DNA of 63,653 nt from Nostoc sp. FACHB-280 (GCF_014697615.1 NZ_JACJSD010000044.1:1-63653), one strand, 5' to 3'; counted from the stretch's first letter, positions 45,562 to 55,664 are shown. Notes: a model not told the origin generated them from the sequence alone. Made by a program: numbers and translations.

Positions 45562-47874
45562 ATGCAGGAGAAGTTCAGAATGTTTAATAAGACTGACACG
45601 GCTAAGAGTGGTGATAGAAAAAATCGTGCTTCGTTAATTGCATCTACCAAGATTTCTGCGAATAAAATACCCCTGAAGGCTAGTTCTCAGATAGCGAATT
45701 CTGATGGAGAAACACAGCCAAATTTAGGTGGACAGTTAAAAAGGCTGAGTTTAGAAACAAAAGCAACAATTTTAGCGATCGCCATCAGTACTATACCAGC
45801 CTTATTCATTGGTGCGATCGCCTACCATTTAACTAGTAAATCCTTAACCAAGCAAATTACCCAATCTCAAACGACAGAAGCTGTTGATTTAACTGAAAAA
45901 ATTAACCGCTTTATGTCTGACAGGTATGGAGATATTCAAATACTGGCTAACTCGCCTTTATTTGCCAATGGCAACCTCACCAGCAAGACTAATAATCAAG
46001 AAAAGCAAGCATTACTTGATAAAATCCTCACCAATTATCAAAATTATAATAGTATTGCTGTCTTTGATACCGAAGGTAATGTCATTGTTCAATCTTCAGG
46101 CGAACCAATAGATAACCAAAAAGACAACAGTTATTTTCAGGCGACGCTGCTAAAAGATACGGCTGTCATTATGCAGCCAGAAAAATCTACTGATATTTAT
46201 CTTGCTGCCCCAATTAAAAATAGCATCACAGGCAAAACTTTAGGCATAGTGAGAACCAGTCTGCCCACCAAAGCTTTAGCCGAAACCATCAAAAACTATA
46301 CTGTTAATGGTTATCAATATGTTTTAGTAGATAATTCTGGCAAAGTTTTCTTAAGTTCACGCCCAGAATTATTAGGCAAAGAAGCAAAAGCTGAGTATCC
46401 TGGTTTAGCCAAAATTCTCGCCACCAATAATCTTGCTACACTCACAACCGTTCCCCGCAACCATCCTAAACGGCAATTAATTAGTTACGTCCCAGCACCC
46501 AAAATTGCAGGTTTATCTGATTTAAATTGGCAAGTATTACTCACCAATGATGCGGCAATTTTATATGGTACACAACAGCAATTGTTGTGGATTGTCACGA
46601 TTGGTACAGCCTTGATTGGACTGATTGTAGCAGCGATCGCAGCTTGGTTGGCCAAACGTACCACACAGCCCATCATCAATGCCACAGCCGCCGTCGCTAA
46701 ACTCGGACAAGGTGAACTCAACACCCGTCTCGCCTCCGAAAGAGAAGATGAGTTAGGCGTATTAAGTGCCAATATTGATCACATGGCTGCCAAATTGCAG
46801 GTGTTAGTCAACGAACAAACCGAAATTGACCACACCAAAACCCTAATTCAAGCCACATCCCCAGAAGAACGCCCCACACAAGAAGCCTTACAACTGCAAC
46901 TCTTAGAACTACTCAACGATATAGAAGGTGCAGCTAGAGGTGACTTAACAGTCCGCGCTGATGTTACAGATGGCGAAATTGGGACTGTAGCCGACTTTTT
47001 CAACTCTATTGTCGAGAGTCTGCGAGATATCGTCACCCAAGTTAAACAAGCCGCCACCCAAGTCAACACCGCCATTGGTTCCAACGAAACAGCTATTCGC
47101 AAACTTGCAGACGAAGCATTGGTACAAGCCGAGGAAATTAACCGCGCCTTAGATGCTGTGGATAATATGACTCATTCTATGCAAGCGGTGGCTAATAGTG
47201 CCGAACAAGCCGCTACCGTGGCGAATAACGCCGCCCAAAATGCTTCTAAGAGTGAAGAAGCGATGTATTTAACAGTGCAGAATATTCTGTCTCTGCGGGA
47301 AACTGTCGGCGAAACCGCCCAGAAAGTCAAACGTTTAGGCGAGTCTTCCCAACAAATTTCTCGCGTCGTTTCTTTAATTAATCAAATTGCGATGCAAACC
47401 AACTTACTCGCCATCAACGCAGGTATCGAAGCCGCCCGTGCTGGTGAAGAAGGACAAGGTTTTGCTGTGGTAGCCGAAGAAGTAGGTGAGTTAGCCGCCC
47501 GTAGCGCCGCAGCCACCCAAGAAATTGAACAAATTGTCGAGAACATTCAACGGGAAACTAGCGCCGTTGTGCAGGCGATAGAAATTGGTACTACCCAAGT
47601 TGGTGAAGGTGCGCGGGTAGTGGAAGAAGCCAAACAAAATCTCGGTCAGATTTTTGATGTTTCTCGTCAAATTGATTCTTTAGTACAGTCTATTTCTTCT
47701 GCAACCGCATCTCAAGTGCAAACATCGCAAACGGTGAGCTTGTTAATGAAAGAAATCGCTGCCATTTCTCAGCGTACCAGAGATTCTTCTAGCTCTGTTT
47801 GCCAATCTCTCAAACAAACTGTTGAGATTTCTCATAAGTTGCAAGAGACTGTTGAGACTTTTAAAGTGAATTGA
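45562..47874 (+). CDS. hmpD: methyl-accepting chemotaxis protein
   Basis: This 770-residue receptor has a cytoplasmic N-terminal extension (1-65), TM1 (about 68-92: [20 protein letters not shown]) and a periplasmic dCache-like sensor (about 95-340). TM2 is at about 345-370 ([20 protein letters not shown]), followed by HAMP (370-425) and a second HAMP-like segment (about 450-510). The signalling hairpin has tip [20 protein letters not shown]. HmpD/PilJ receptors of pilus-taxis systems have this build. No GAF photosensor is present, unlike PixJ/PtxD, so the signal is probably chemical or mechanical. Confidence 0.9.
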   Translation: MQEKFRMFNKTDTAKSGDRKNRASLIASTKISANKIPLKASSQIANSDGETQPNLGGQLKRLSLETKATILAIAISTIPALFIGAIAYHLTSKSLTKQITQSQTTEAVDLTEKINRFMSDRYGDIQILANSPLFANGNLTSKTNNQEKQALLDKILTNYQNYNSIAVFDTEGNVIVQSSGEPIDNQKDNSYFQATLLKDTAVIMQPEKSTDIYLAAPIKNSITGKTLGIVRTSLPTKALAETIKNYTVNGYQYVLVDNSGKVFLSSRPELLGKEAKAEYPGLAKILATNNLATLTTVPRNHPKRQLISYVPAPKIAGLSDLNWQVLLTNDAAILYGTQQQLLWIVTIGTALIGLIVAAIAAWLAKRTTQPIINATAAVAKLGQGELNTRLASEREDELGVLSANIDHMAAKLQVLVNEQTEIDHTKTLIQATSPEERPTQEALQLQLLELLNDIEGAARGDLTVRADVTDGEIGTVADFFNSIVESLRDIVTQVKQAATQVNTAIGSNETAIRKLADEALVQAEEINRALDAVDNMTHSMQAVANSAEQAATVANNAAQNASKSEEAMYLTVQNILSLRETVGETAQKVKRLGESSQQISRVVSLINQIAMQTNLLAINAGIEAARAGEEGQGFAVVAEEVGELAARSAAATQEIEQIVENIQRETSAVVQAIEIGTTQVGEGARVVEEAKQNLGQIFDVSRQIDSLVQSISSATASQVQTSQTVSLLMKEIAAISQRTRDSSSSVCQSLKQTVEISHKLQETVETFKVN

Positions 47875-47955
47875 TTTTGTCATTTGTCATTTGTTCTTTG
47901 TTTACGAATGACAAATGACAAGTGACTAATGACCAATAAATAATTATTAAAAACA

Positions 47956-50900
47956 ATGTCACAAGATAAAGAATTAGAAATCCAGATGCAATTTCTGGAA
48001 GAAGCGACAGATTACCTCAATACCTTGGAGGGAGTCTTGCTGGAAATTGATACCAGCCATCGCATAGATTTAGAAAAAATTAATGGCGCACTCCGGGCTG
48101 CCCACTCCATTAAAGGTGGTGCAGCAATGATGGGATTTCGGGTGTTAAGTGATTTAGCACACCGTTTAGAAGATGCTTTTAAAGTTTTAAAAACCCACAA
48201 AACTTCTCTAGAAATTGACCAACAATTGCAAAGTTTATTGCTTTCGGCAATTGATTGGATGCGGCAAATTGTCGACTTACTCTCAACTCAAAGTGCTATA
48301 GAAGAAGAATGGTTAACAAGTTTTTGTTATCCAATTTTTGATGAACTACATCAACGTTTGGGTGATCCTACTCCCGAAGATGCGACAACAATGTTGTCCC
48401 CAGAAGATGGGCAGAATATTATTCCTTTATTATTTGAAACCGAAGTCGAAGGTTGTTTGCAACGTTTAGAATCTGTTTTGGCTGATAGTCAACAACCTTG
48501 TTTGCAAGAAGAAGTGGCTATTATGGCCGCTGAATTAGGCGGTTTAGGAGAAATGCTGCAATTGTCAGCCTTTAGCCAATTGTGTGATTCTATTAAACAA
48601 ACTATCGAATCTGCGGCACCAGAACGCATCTCAGGCATTGCTCAAATTGCATTGCAAACATGGCGGCGATCGCAAGCTTTAGTTTTAACCAATCAACTCG
48701 ACAGTCTACCTAGAGCCATTGAGTTGAGTGAAATACCAACTACTTCCACAACTTATAATCAAACCGCGCCACTGTCAACCGCAGATGCGATCGCTCAATT
48801 CTTGGCTACAGATAACGGCATTTACCCAGAAATAGAATTTGTCGAAACACCCATAATTCACCCAGAACCTGAAATAGTCACCAGTAATTTGATACCTTTA
48901 GAGGCAGAGATTTCTGCTGTCAATCTGCCGGAAATCAACAATCTTATTGCTGAACATAAAAATGAACCAATTACTCCTAATAAAGACCGCGAACATGCTG
49001 AAAATACAGTCCGAGTTCCTAGCAGACAACTAGAACAAATTAATGATTTATTTAGTGAACTAATTGTGCAGAGAAATGGTCTGCATTCGCAACTTGAAAA
49101 ATTACGTAACCTCTCACGCAATCTCGGACAGCGAGTGCAGAATCTGGATCGGGAAAATCAAGAATTACGCATAGCATATAACCGCGTGCTATCAGCTAGT
49201 ATCCGGCAAAATAACGGTTCAGAAACAGATACTCAGCAACGCCAGTCCGCTCAAGTCGGGGAACCCGCCCACGCGGCTGGCTCCTCAGCAATCAGCGAGA
49301 AGTTGCGTGCGGGGGTTCCCCCCGTTGAGCAAACTTCGGTGACTCAGCAATTATCCACTACTCATAACTCTCTCCAAGAAATTCATTTGCGATCGCAAGA
49401 TATCGCCGAAACAATTGTTCAAGTGCAAGAAGTCTCCACCGACATTCAATTAAGTGTCGATGATGCTGACCAAATTGCTCGCAAATTAAACAAAACATCC
49501 AAGCAATTACAAACCAAACTCAATCAAGTGCGGATGCGGCCAATCTCCGAGTTAGTTGAGCGGTTTCCCAGAGCCATCCGCGACTTAAATGTCGAGTATG
49601 GCAAGAATGTCCAGCTAAAAATTGAAGGTGGCAATACTTTAATTGAACGCAGCATTTTAGAAGCATTAAATGACCCCTTAATGCACTTATTAAGAAATGC
49701 TTTTGATCATGGCATTGAAGAACCAGCCACCCGCCGCAACTTAGGTAAACCAGAACAAGGATTAATCGAAATTCACGCCATTCATCGCAGCAATCGGACT
49801 ATTATTAGTATGCGCGATGATGGACGCGGAATCTCTTTAGAAAAAATCCGTTCCCGTGCCTTAACAATGGGGTTAGATAGTTCACTATTAGAAAGTGCTA
49901 GTGATGATGAACTACTATCGCTAATCTTTGAACCAGGGTTTAGTACCTCCGAAAAAGTCACCGCCTTATCTGGCCGTGGTGTAGGGATGGATGTGGTACG
50001 CAACAACCTGAAACTAGTGCGTGGCGATATTACAGTTGATACTGAACCCGGCGTTGGTACGACTTTCACCTTATCAGTACCGTTTACCTTATCTGTAGCA
50101 AGAGTGCTGTTAGTCGAAACGGGTAAAATATTGCTGGCATTTCCCACCGATGTGGTATCCGAAATATTTTTACTCCAAAGCGATCGCATCATCTCAATGG
50201 GAGGTAGCGAAGTCCTCAACTGGCAAGGTACAATGCTGCCATTGATTCGCCTAGGACAATATCTGCAATTTAATTGTCCCCGCTACGACAGTCCTGAACT
50301 GGAAACTCCCGCCGCTATTAACGCCAGCAGTGTCTTAATCGTTAAAGGTAACAATCAAACCGTCGCCATTCAAGTAGACCGTTGTTGGGGTGAACAAGAA
50401 GTTGCTATCCGTCAAGTTGAAGGAAATATACCTTTACCAGAAGGCTTTAGTAACTGCACAATTCTTGGTGATGGCCGAGTCGTGGCATTAGTCAGTGCGA
50501 ATGAATTACTCTATTGGATTGCTACCAATCAAAATACCCCGAAAAACAATCAATTACCCGCTGTCAGATTAAAAACACCATTCCTGTTCGTTGACAGTGA
50601 AAAACTCGCAGCCTTACCAGCCAAACCCAAAGGCAAGATTTTAATCATTGATGACTCCATTAATGTCCGCCGTTTCTTAGCACTGACTCTAGAAAAAGGT
50701 GGCTATCAAGTAGAACAAGCAAAAGATGGTCAAGACGCTTTAGAAAAACTCGAAACAGGTTTGCAAATTGCCGCCGTCATTTGTGATATTGAAATGCCAC
50801 GCCTTGACGGGTATGGATTTTTAGGCAAAGTCAAAAACAATGGTGATTTTAAAAATATCCCCGTTGCTATGCTGACTTCCCGCAGTAGCGATAAACATAA

Positions 50901-51021
50901 ACAACTAGCAATGCAGCTAGGTGCTAGAGCCTATTTTTCTAAACCTTACAACGAACAAGAACTACTCCGTACCCTAGAACAACTCATTGGTAATGTAGCA
51001 GAAAGCGCAGCTTCTAATTAA
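47956..51021 (+). CDS. hmpE: CheA-type hybrid histidine kinase
   Basis: This 1021-residue kinase has an Hpt domain with phospho-His50 in AAHSIKGGAAMMG and a degenerate second Hpt-like region (about 150-250). A dimerisation region follows (about 350-560; EHAENTVRVPSRQLEQINDL). The kinase domain has DPLMHLLRNAFDHGIE, MRDDGRGIS and LSGRGVGMDVVRNN. A CheW-like domain (about 715-860) and a C-terminal receiver with Asp in VICDIEMPRLDGYG complete it. Residues about 429-458 come from a palindromic repeat inserted in frame. It is the kinase of the PatA/CheY/CheW/MCP operon. Confidence 0.92.
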   Translation: MSQDKELEIQMQFLEEATDYLNTLEGVLLEIDTSHRIDLEKINGALRAAHSIKGGAAMMGFRVLSDLAHRLEDAFKVLKTHKTSLEIDQQLQSLLLSAIDWMRQIVDLLSTQSAIEEEWLTSFCYPIFDELHQRLGDPTPEDATTMLSPEDGQNIIPLLFETEVEGCLQRLESVLADSQQPCLQEEVAIMAAELGGLGEMLQLSAFSQLCDSIKQTIESAAPERISGIAQIALQTWRRSQALVLTNQLDSLPRAIELSEIPTTSTTYNQTAPLSTADAIAQFLATDNGIYPEIEFVETPIIHPEPEIVTSNLIPLEAEISAVNLPEINNLIAEHKNEPITPNKDREHAENTVRVPSRQLEQINDLFSELIVQRNGLHSQLEKLRNLSRNLGQRVQNLDRENQELRIAYNRVLSASIRQNNGSETDTQQRQSAQVGEPAHAAGSSAISEKLRAGVPPVEQTSVTQQLSTTHNSLQEIHLRSQDIAETIVQVQEVSTDIQLSVDDADQIARKLNKTSKQLQTKLNQVRMRPISELVERFPRAIRDLNVEYGKNVQLKIEGGNTLIERSILEALNDPLMHLLRNAFDHGIEEPATRRNLGKPEQGLIEIHAIHRSNRTIISMRDDGRGISLEKIRSRALTMGLDSSLLESASDDELLSLIFEPGFSTSEKVTALSGRGVGMDVVRNNLKLVRGDITVDTEPGVGTTFTLSVPFTLSVARVLLVETGKILLAFPTDVVSEIFLLQSDRIISMGGSEVLNWQGTMLPLIRLGQYLQFNCPRYDSPELETPAAINASSVLIVKGNNQTVAIQVDRCWGEQEVAIRQVEGNIPLPEGFSNCTILGDGRVVALVSANELLYWIATNQNTPKNNQLPAVRLKTPFLFVDSEKLAALPAKPKGKILIIDDSINVRRFLALTLEKGGYQVEQAKDGQDALEKLETGLQIAAVICDIEMPRLDGYGFLGKVKNNGDFKNIPVAMLTSRSSDKHKQLAMQLGARAYFSKPYNEQELLRTLEQLIGNVAESAASN
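49243..49336 (+). repeat. palindromic dispersed element inside cheA
   Basis: This is a GC-rich inverted repeat. The left arm (49250-49274) carries GGGGAACCC and ends CACGC. The right arm (49305-49328) starts GCGTGC and contains GGTTCCCCCC. It resembles Nostocales extragenic palindromes normally found between genes. Here it adds about 30 residues without a frame change. Confidence 0.7.
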
Positions 51022-51055
51022 ATCTAAAAAATATTTTTAGGGTTCTATCCCACTA

Positions 51056-51085
51056 GATACCCGGCTTCTCAACGAAGTCGGGTAT
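51056..51085 (+). terminator. palindrome after cheA (possible terminator)
   Basis: ATACCCGGCTT (51057-51067) pairs with AAGTCGGGTAT (51075-51085), followed by TTGT. It is a member of the palindrome family also seen at 1386-1416. It probably terminates the taxis operon. Confidence 0.55.
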
Positions 51086-51317
51086 TTGTCTGAAATCGTC
51101 TCTAACTGAGACAAATTGCATAATAGACGCTAAATACTCTGTTAGATAGACAGTAAATCTTGAGTGAAGTACACCATTTTACTCTCAAATTCTAGAGATA
51201 GTTAGCACCGTCTAACAATTCCAAATACCTGTATCTGTGCTTACTTTGTCTTTACACAATATGTGCTAAAGTTTCTCAACTACTGGTTTTTATTAAATTC
51301 GCAAAATTTAAAGAATT

Positions 51318-51596
51318 ATGGCAGAGCAATCAGACTTTCTCTCCAATCTCTCTGATTTTCTTTATCCTCGCAGTTGTTATTACGGTCAATTCAAACCAGA
51401 ATACCTACTCTTTAACGCGAGTCTACAAGAATTTGCTCAAAGAGTTAGCTACATTAGTAACTTGCAAACTAACGGTAAACTTTCACCAGAAGAAGCTTAC
51501 CAGCAAATTAAGACTTTGTGGAAACAATTAAAAAGTGCAAAAAAACAACTAGAAATTACCAAAGAGGCATTTAGTAGCAATAATCCTCAACAATAA
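51318..51596 (+). CDS. small conserved cyanobacterial protein (DUF7219-like)
   Basis: This 92-residue protein has FLYPRSCYYGQFKPEYLLFNASLQEFAQRVSYI and GKLSPEEAYQQIKTLWKQLK. The first block is distinctive of a small cyanobacteria-specific family that I believe is DUF7219. It is helical and soluble, with no catalytic motif visible. It lies 300 bp after the cheA stop and so may have its own promoter. Function is unknown. Confidence 0.7.
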   Translation: MAEQSDFLSNLSDFLYPRSCYYGQFKPEYLLFNASLQEFAQRVSYISNLQTNGKLSPEEAYQQIKTLWKQLKSAKKQLEITKEAFSSNNPQQ

Positions 51597-51655
51597 TACA
51601 TCACTTTTAATAAAAGCTTTTTGTTCCTCTGGGTTGAAACCCATAGCACTCGGCT

Positions 51656-52570
51656 TTACTCCAACGGTAAAACATCATGGAAATGGTTGTAGTCGATGTA
51701 ACGATGTCCCTCAGATGTGTGATGCAGGATATCGACAAATCGATGATTCCATAAAATCTCATTAGTCCCATAGCTATGACGTGCATGAACAACTTGTGCC
51801 ACTGTTTCATCAATGCCTGTTAAAGAGATCATCAATACACTATTGGCTTGACTTAAAGATTCGGGTGTCACACCATATAAAGGACTAGATTCATCAATGA
51901 CGTGCATAACTGACCAACTTAAGGCAAAGCCAGGGGTTTGCTGTCGTACAAGTTTGAGGTCATAAATGCGTCGCATAAACTCACCTTCGGCGGTAATTTC
52001 ATCACGCATTAGATAAACCCGCATCTGCGCTTCCAAAATTAAATTACGTCGCTGGTTGGCGCTGCGAAACATGAGAGTAGGGGCTTGTTCATAGGGAACA
52101 ATGACAGCCACACGGCTAAAAATGACACGGGCTGTTGGCCGAGAAAACCGCGCAAAGGCCAACCCCGTCATCATGGCAATTCCCATCACACCTGCGATCG
52201 CCTCAATTGTCACAATAATATTGGCATAATTTGTCTTGGGATACATTGCCCCGTAACCAATAGATGCCAGAGTTTGCACACTAAAGAAAAAAACATCTAA
52301 AAAAGACCCAGGACGGGCATTAGCAATGCAATCTCCGCCTAATAAATACGCCAAAGCAAATAGGGTATTAATAGCTACATAAAAAACAAAAATTACTAGT
52401 ACAAATCCAGACCAGGGAATTGTCAAGAGTAAATGGTAGGGATCGCGCCAATAGGAGTGCCAAACACCTAAACCCATAATCTCAACATTCCCATTGCGAT
52501 ACTTGAGGTGGACAATGGGTTGTGAACGCTGTCGTTGCTGGCGTGCAGGTTTTTTAAATTGAAATTTCAT
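51656..52570 (-). CDS. inward-rectifier (KirBac-type) potassium channel
   Basis: This 304-residue channel has an N-terminal slide helix (WHSYWRDPYHLLLTIPW) and TM1 (about 51-78). The pore loop has selectivity filter TLASIGYG (100-107). TM2 (about 117-141) is followed by a cytoplasmic IRK beta-sandwich (about 150-295) with VIVPYEQAPTLMFRSANQR and the closing HDVLPLE. The GYG filter implies potassium selectivity. Gating ligand is not deducible. It is a single leftward gene. Confidence 0.92.
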   Translation of the reverse strand: MKFQFKKPARQQRQRSQPIVHLKYRNGNVEIMGLGVWHSYWRDPYHLLLTIPWSGFVLVIFVFYVAINTLFALAYLLGGDCIANARPGSFLDVFFFSVQTLASIGYGAMYPKTNYANIIVTIEAIAGVMGIAMMTGLAFARFSRPTARVIFSRVAVIVPYEQAPTLMFRSANQRRNLILEAQMRVYLMRDEITAEGEFMRRIYDLKLVRQQTPGFALSWSVMHVIDESSPLYGVTPESLSQANSVLMISLTGIDETVAQVVHARHSYGTNEILWNHRFVDILHHTSEGHRYIDYNHFHDVLPLE

Positions 52571-52584
52571 TGGTGTAGATATAG

Positions 52585-52680
52585 CGGTTCTTATCCTAGT
52601 GAGCTATAAGCAATAATAATTAACCGCAGATAAACGCAGATGACAACAGATGAATTTGTACATCTATAGCGGTAGTCAGA
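52585..52680. repeat. TATAGCGGT direct repeats upstream of channel gene
   Basis: TATAGCGGTTCT near 52589 and CTATAGCGGTAGT near 52665 flank about 70 bp. The same TATAGCGGTTCTCAG sequence ends the IS630-like element at 63530-63545. These may be remnants of that IS family. Confidence 0.4.
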
Positions 52681-52845
52681 TATGTTAGGGCAATTTGAAA
52701 ACTTGAACGCCAGGCATAGTAAGACTTTCCCTCCTGTCTCCTGCTATATAGACTAGGAAATGCTATAAAAACAATCTGATTTATGCAAGAGGTTTATCAA
52801 ATCCCATTAAAAAGGGTGTTAAAAATTTTAACCGAAATGTATTTC

Positions 52846-53985
52846 TTACACCCCATTCTCAACTACCGATTCCTCACTCCCCAAATCTAAAACAGTAATA
52901 TCCAACTCTTGGTTATGAGTTTCTACAACGGGTTTTCGGATTCTGTAAGGAATTTCTTCGATCGCCAAGTTTTCGTTGTCGAGGTCATCGTAAATTAGCT
53001 GCAAATGTTTTTCATTCAGATGATGAATGATTTTACCACTGTATTTACTGGCATCGGCACCTAAACCTTGGATACGAATTAAACCATTAAATACAGTTGC
53101 CCTGGCTAAATAAATTACTGGGTCATCACGGAAGGGGAGATTGACGGTAGTTGTAGCGGTGAGATGCGCCATCCCTCTTTCATCCATTTCTTTGCCTAAA
53201 GCTATGGCCGTTTTTTCCAGTCCGCGAATAGCGACGATCGCAGCTGCCACAGCCATTGTAATATCTGTACCATCGTCAGCTAAAATCTTCTGGAATGAGA
53301 GAAACTCGTAATTTTCCTCGCCGATGTCACGGCGTAGGCGTTGATGGACGATGTTGCGGGGATTGAAATGTGTCAGTGCGCCGACAATCGCCCCACAAGC
53401 CGCACGAGGTTCGCGCCACAAAGATTCTTGGGTTTTGCCGTAGATGAGTTGTTCGCCTAAATCTAAACGTCCGACATGGGTTTTTAAATCAAGGGCAGCC
53501 AGAATAAAAGATTGGGGATTACCTGCATAAATTTGGCTACGCCAAGTTTCATCTAATTGATGGGCGATGGTAACGTGGGCTAAGGTTGCGCCATCATCAG
53601 TACCGCCACCAGTGGGGAAAAACGTCTCTGTTTTTAACTCACCAATTTCTGATAAAGTGGCAAAGCGGGAAGCAACCACATCACGATAAGTTCTGGTTGA
53701 CTCGCCTTGGTGAATGCGATCGCCACAGTTAGTATATGCCAATGTGGTGACAACACTGGGTAAACTCAAATCGGCCGCACAAGCTTTTAAATCCGAAATA
53801 CTCGCCCCAGCAAATTGTAATTCATCTCGGAGTATTTGCAGACCATTCACCAGAGTATAGCGATCGCTGACAATTTCATTTAAGTAAATACTTTTTGCAC
53901 TATCCTCTTGTCCAAATCTGGCAGATAGTTTCCAAAACTTGTCAATTCTGGCACTCGCTAAAGATGGATCAAATGCTGAAAACAT
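52846..53985 (-). CDS. conserved hypothetical protein downstream of the ABC operon
   Basis: I do not recognise a named family for this 379-residue soluble protein. Distinctive segments are TNCGDRIHQGESTRTYRDVVASRFATLSEIG, a glycine-rich FFPTGGGTDDGATLAHV, and REPRAACGAIVGALTHFNPR, followed by TTTVNLPFRDDPVIYLARATVF. No membrane helix or signal peptide is seen. It follows cmpD on the same strand, but 377 bp and a dispersed repeat lie between, so it may or may not be co-transcribed. A role in carbon or nitrogen assimilation is a guess from position only. Confidence 0.65.
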   Translation of the reverse strand: MFSAFDPSLASARIDKFWKLSARFGQEDSAKSIYLNEIVSDRYTLVNGLQILRDELQFAGASISDLKACAADLSLPSVVTTLAYTNCGDRIHQGESTRTYRDVVASRFATLSEIGELKTETFFPTGGGTDDGATLAHVTIAHQLDETWRSQIYAGNPQSFILAALDLKTHVGRLDLGEQLIYGKTQESLWREPRAACGAIVGALTHFNPRNIVHQRLRRDIGEENYEFLSFQKILADDGTDITMAVAAAIVAIRGLEKTAIALGKEMDERGMAHLTATTTVNLPFRDDPVIYLARATVFNGLIRIQGLGADASKYSGKIIHHLNEKHLQLIYDDLDNENLAIEEIPYRIRKPVVETHNQELDITVLDLGSEESVVENGV

Positions 53986-54154
53986 AAGTATTTGGCGGTA
54001 ATAACGGGGTAAAGAAGAAGTCAGGAGTCAGAGGTGTAATTTCAACCTGCCACTGTATAGAATTTATGATGAATTTCGGCCTTTAGTTTATATGTAAACA
54101 ATTTGTGCTGAATTTTGATCCCAAATTTCTAGAGATTTTGTATACACCGTCTCT

Positions 54155-54262
54155 ACAATTACTCCGGTTGGTGAATCTCGACACTTCGACAAGCTCAGTG
54201 CATCGCTTCGCTCGATTACCGCGCAGTCGAACCGGTTGGTGAGCGTAGTCGAACCACTGCAT
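54155..54262. repeat. CCGGTTGGTGA direct/inverted repeat element
   Basis: CCGGTTGGTGA occurs near 54163 and 54232, with CTTCGACAAGCTCAG and GCGTAGTCGAAC between and after. This is the dispersed TCGAC-AAGCTCA element common in Nostocales. It occupies the gap between cmpD and the unknown downstream gene. Confidence 0.55.
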
Positions 54263-54362
54263 TCTCTCTTCAAAGATAAAAAAGAAAGCAAAAGATAAAA
54301 GGTAAAATAACTTACCCTTTATCTTTTGCTATATAGCTAACCTTTGTCGTCGGGAGAAACTC

Positions 54363-55223
54363 TTAACCCACATCATCGTGAGCAAAACGGTTGAAGAGGA
54401 AGTCTAAGGCATAGTTACGCAGCTTGTAATATTGTGGATCTTCCATGATGCGGGCGCGATCGCGGGGCCGAGAAAAAGGAATTTCCATGACTTCACCAAT
54501 TTTTGCGTGAGGGCCATTGGTCATCATCACTAATTTGTCTGCTAAAAATAACGCCTCATCAATATCATGGGTAATCATTAACACTGTGCAACGGTTATCA
54601 TTCCAAATTTTCAGCAGTTCTTCTTGTAATTCTTCTTTAGTAATCGCATCTAACGCCCCGAAAGGTTCATCTAAAATCAGCACCTTGGGACGAATTGCCA
54701 AAGCCCGCGCAATGGAAACGCGCTGTCTCATCCCGCCAGACATTTGCATTGGCTTTTTCTCCATTGCGTCAGCCAGCCCCACCATAGCCAAATGATCACG
54801 GACAATTGCTCTTTTTTCCGCTTCCATTTTGTTGGGGTAAACTGCATTCACCGCTAAGTAGATATTTTCAAACGCAGTCCGCCAAGGTAACAGGGCGTAG
54901 TTTTGAAACACAACCATCCGGTCTGGGCCTGGTTTGGTGATGGGTTGACCTTCCAGTAAAACTTGCCCAGTTGTGGGAAAGTTAAAACCAGACACCATGT
55001 TGAGCAGTGTAGACTTGCCACAACCAGAGTGACCAATCACACAAATAAATTCACCTTGGTTTACCTGGAGATTCACCCCATCTAGTACAGTAAAGGGGCC
55101 TTTCTTCGTGGGGTAAACTTTGCTGACATCTCTAATTTCGAGGAAAGCTCTGCTGTTATCTGTCAATGTTGGTAAGGGTTTTCTAGAAGTACTGGTGACG
55201 GTGGACAAATTGCGGTTTTGCAT
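54363..55223 (-). CDS. cmpD: bicarbonate/nitrate-type ABC transporter ATPase (CmpD/NrtD)
   Basis: This 286-residue ATPase has Walker [13 protein letters not shown], signature MSGGMRQRVSIARAL (the normal SGGQ is SGGM here), Walker [13 protein letters not shown] and switch His in MITHDIDEAL. The C-terminal PRDRARIMEDPQYYKLRNYAL segment is typical of CmpD/NrtD. It forms a heterodimeric motor with CmpC. It is separated from cmpC by 440 bp of minisatellite and a MITE-like repeat, an unusual interruption in this normally compact operon. Confidence 0.85.
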   Translation of the reverse strand: MQNRNLSTVTSTSRKPLPTLTDNSRAFLEIRDVSKVYPTKKGPFTVLDGVNLQVNQGEFICVIGHSGCGKSTLLNMVSGFNFPTTGQVLLEGQPITKPGPDRMVVFQNYALLPWRTAFENIYLAVNAVYPNKMEAEKRAIVRDHLAMVGLADAMEKKPMQMSGGMRQRVSIARALAIRPKVLILDEPFGALDAITKEELQEELLKIWNDNRCTVLMITHDIDEALFLADKLVMMTNGPHAKIGEVMEIPFSRPRDRARIMEDPQYYKLRNYALDFLFNRFAHDDVG

Positions 55224-55292
55224 GGCGGGGAATGAGGGGTGAAGGGTGAAGTAGGTTGGGGGGAATGTAGCGTGACGTTTTAATTTTTGTTT

Positions 55293-55379
55293 GATCCCCC
55301 CAACCCCCCTTAAAAAGGGGGGCTAATCATCTTTTTTGATTACCCCCTTTTTAAAGGGGTCGCCGTAGGCGGGGGGATC
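55293..55379. repeat. MITE-like inverted repeat, GATCCCCC family
   Basis: This is the second copy of the element at 25031-25106: GATCCCCCCAACCCCCCTT at one end and GGGGGGATC at the other, with a GTCGCCGTAGGCG insertion near the right end. It lies between cmpD and the 21-bp array. Confidence 0.6.
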
Positions 55380-55652
55380 TTCAACGATGAAGTTCAGAAC
55401 TTGGTGAATGAACCTTTTATCTTCAACGATGAGGTTTTGAGGTTCATTGTTTAACCTTTGAGGTTCGACGATGAGGTTCTGAGCTTGGTGAATGAACCTT
55501 TTATCTTCAACGATGAAGTTCCAAGGCTCATCATTCAACCTTTTATCCTCAACGATGAAGATCCAAGGTTCATCGTTTAATTTTTGAGGCTCATTGTTGA
55601 ACCTTTTATGTTCAACGATGAGGTTCTGAGGTTCATCGTTCAAGCTCAGAGG
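55380..55652. repeat. 21-bp minisatellite between cmpC and cmpD
   Basis: Thirteen consecutive 21-bp units run from 55380 to 55652. Two types tend to alternate: TTCAACGATGAGGTTCTGAGG and TTCATTGTTGAACCTTTTATC-like. CAACGATG in one type and CATCGTTG in the other are complementary, so the transcript could form serial hairpins. Because 21 is a multiple of three, the minus strand stays open for about 106 codons with an NDEPQNLIVEDKR-type peptide, but I regard this as repeat-driven. Confidence 0.8.
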
Positions 55653-55664
55653 CTCAACTGTCAG

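Noticed and set aside
55323-55643. 106-codon minus-strand frame with NDEPQNLIVEDKR-type repeats
   Set aside because: It consists of the 21-bp minisatellite, whose unit length keeps any frame open, and then runs into a MITE-like element. I treat it as a repeat, not a gene.
55380-55652. Possible CRISPR array
   Set aside because: Units are contiguous 21-mers without unique spacers, and no cas genes are nearby.
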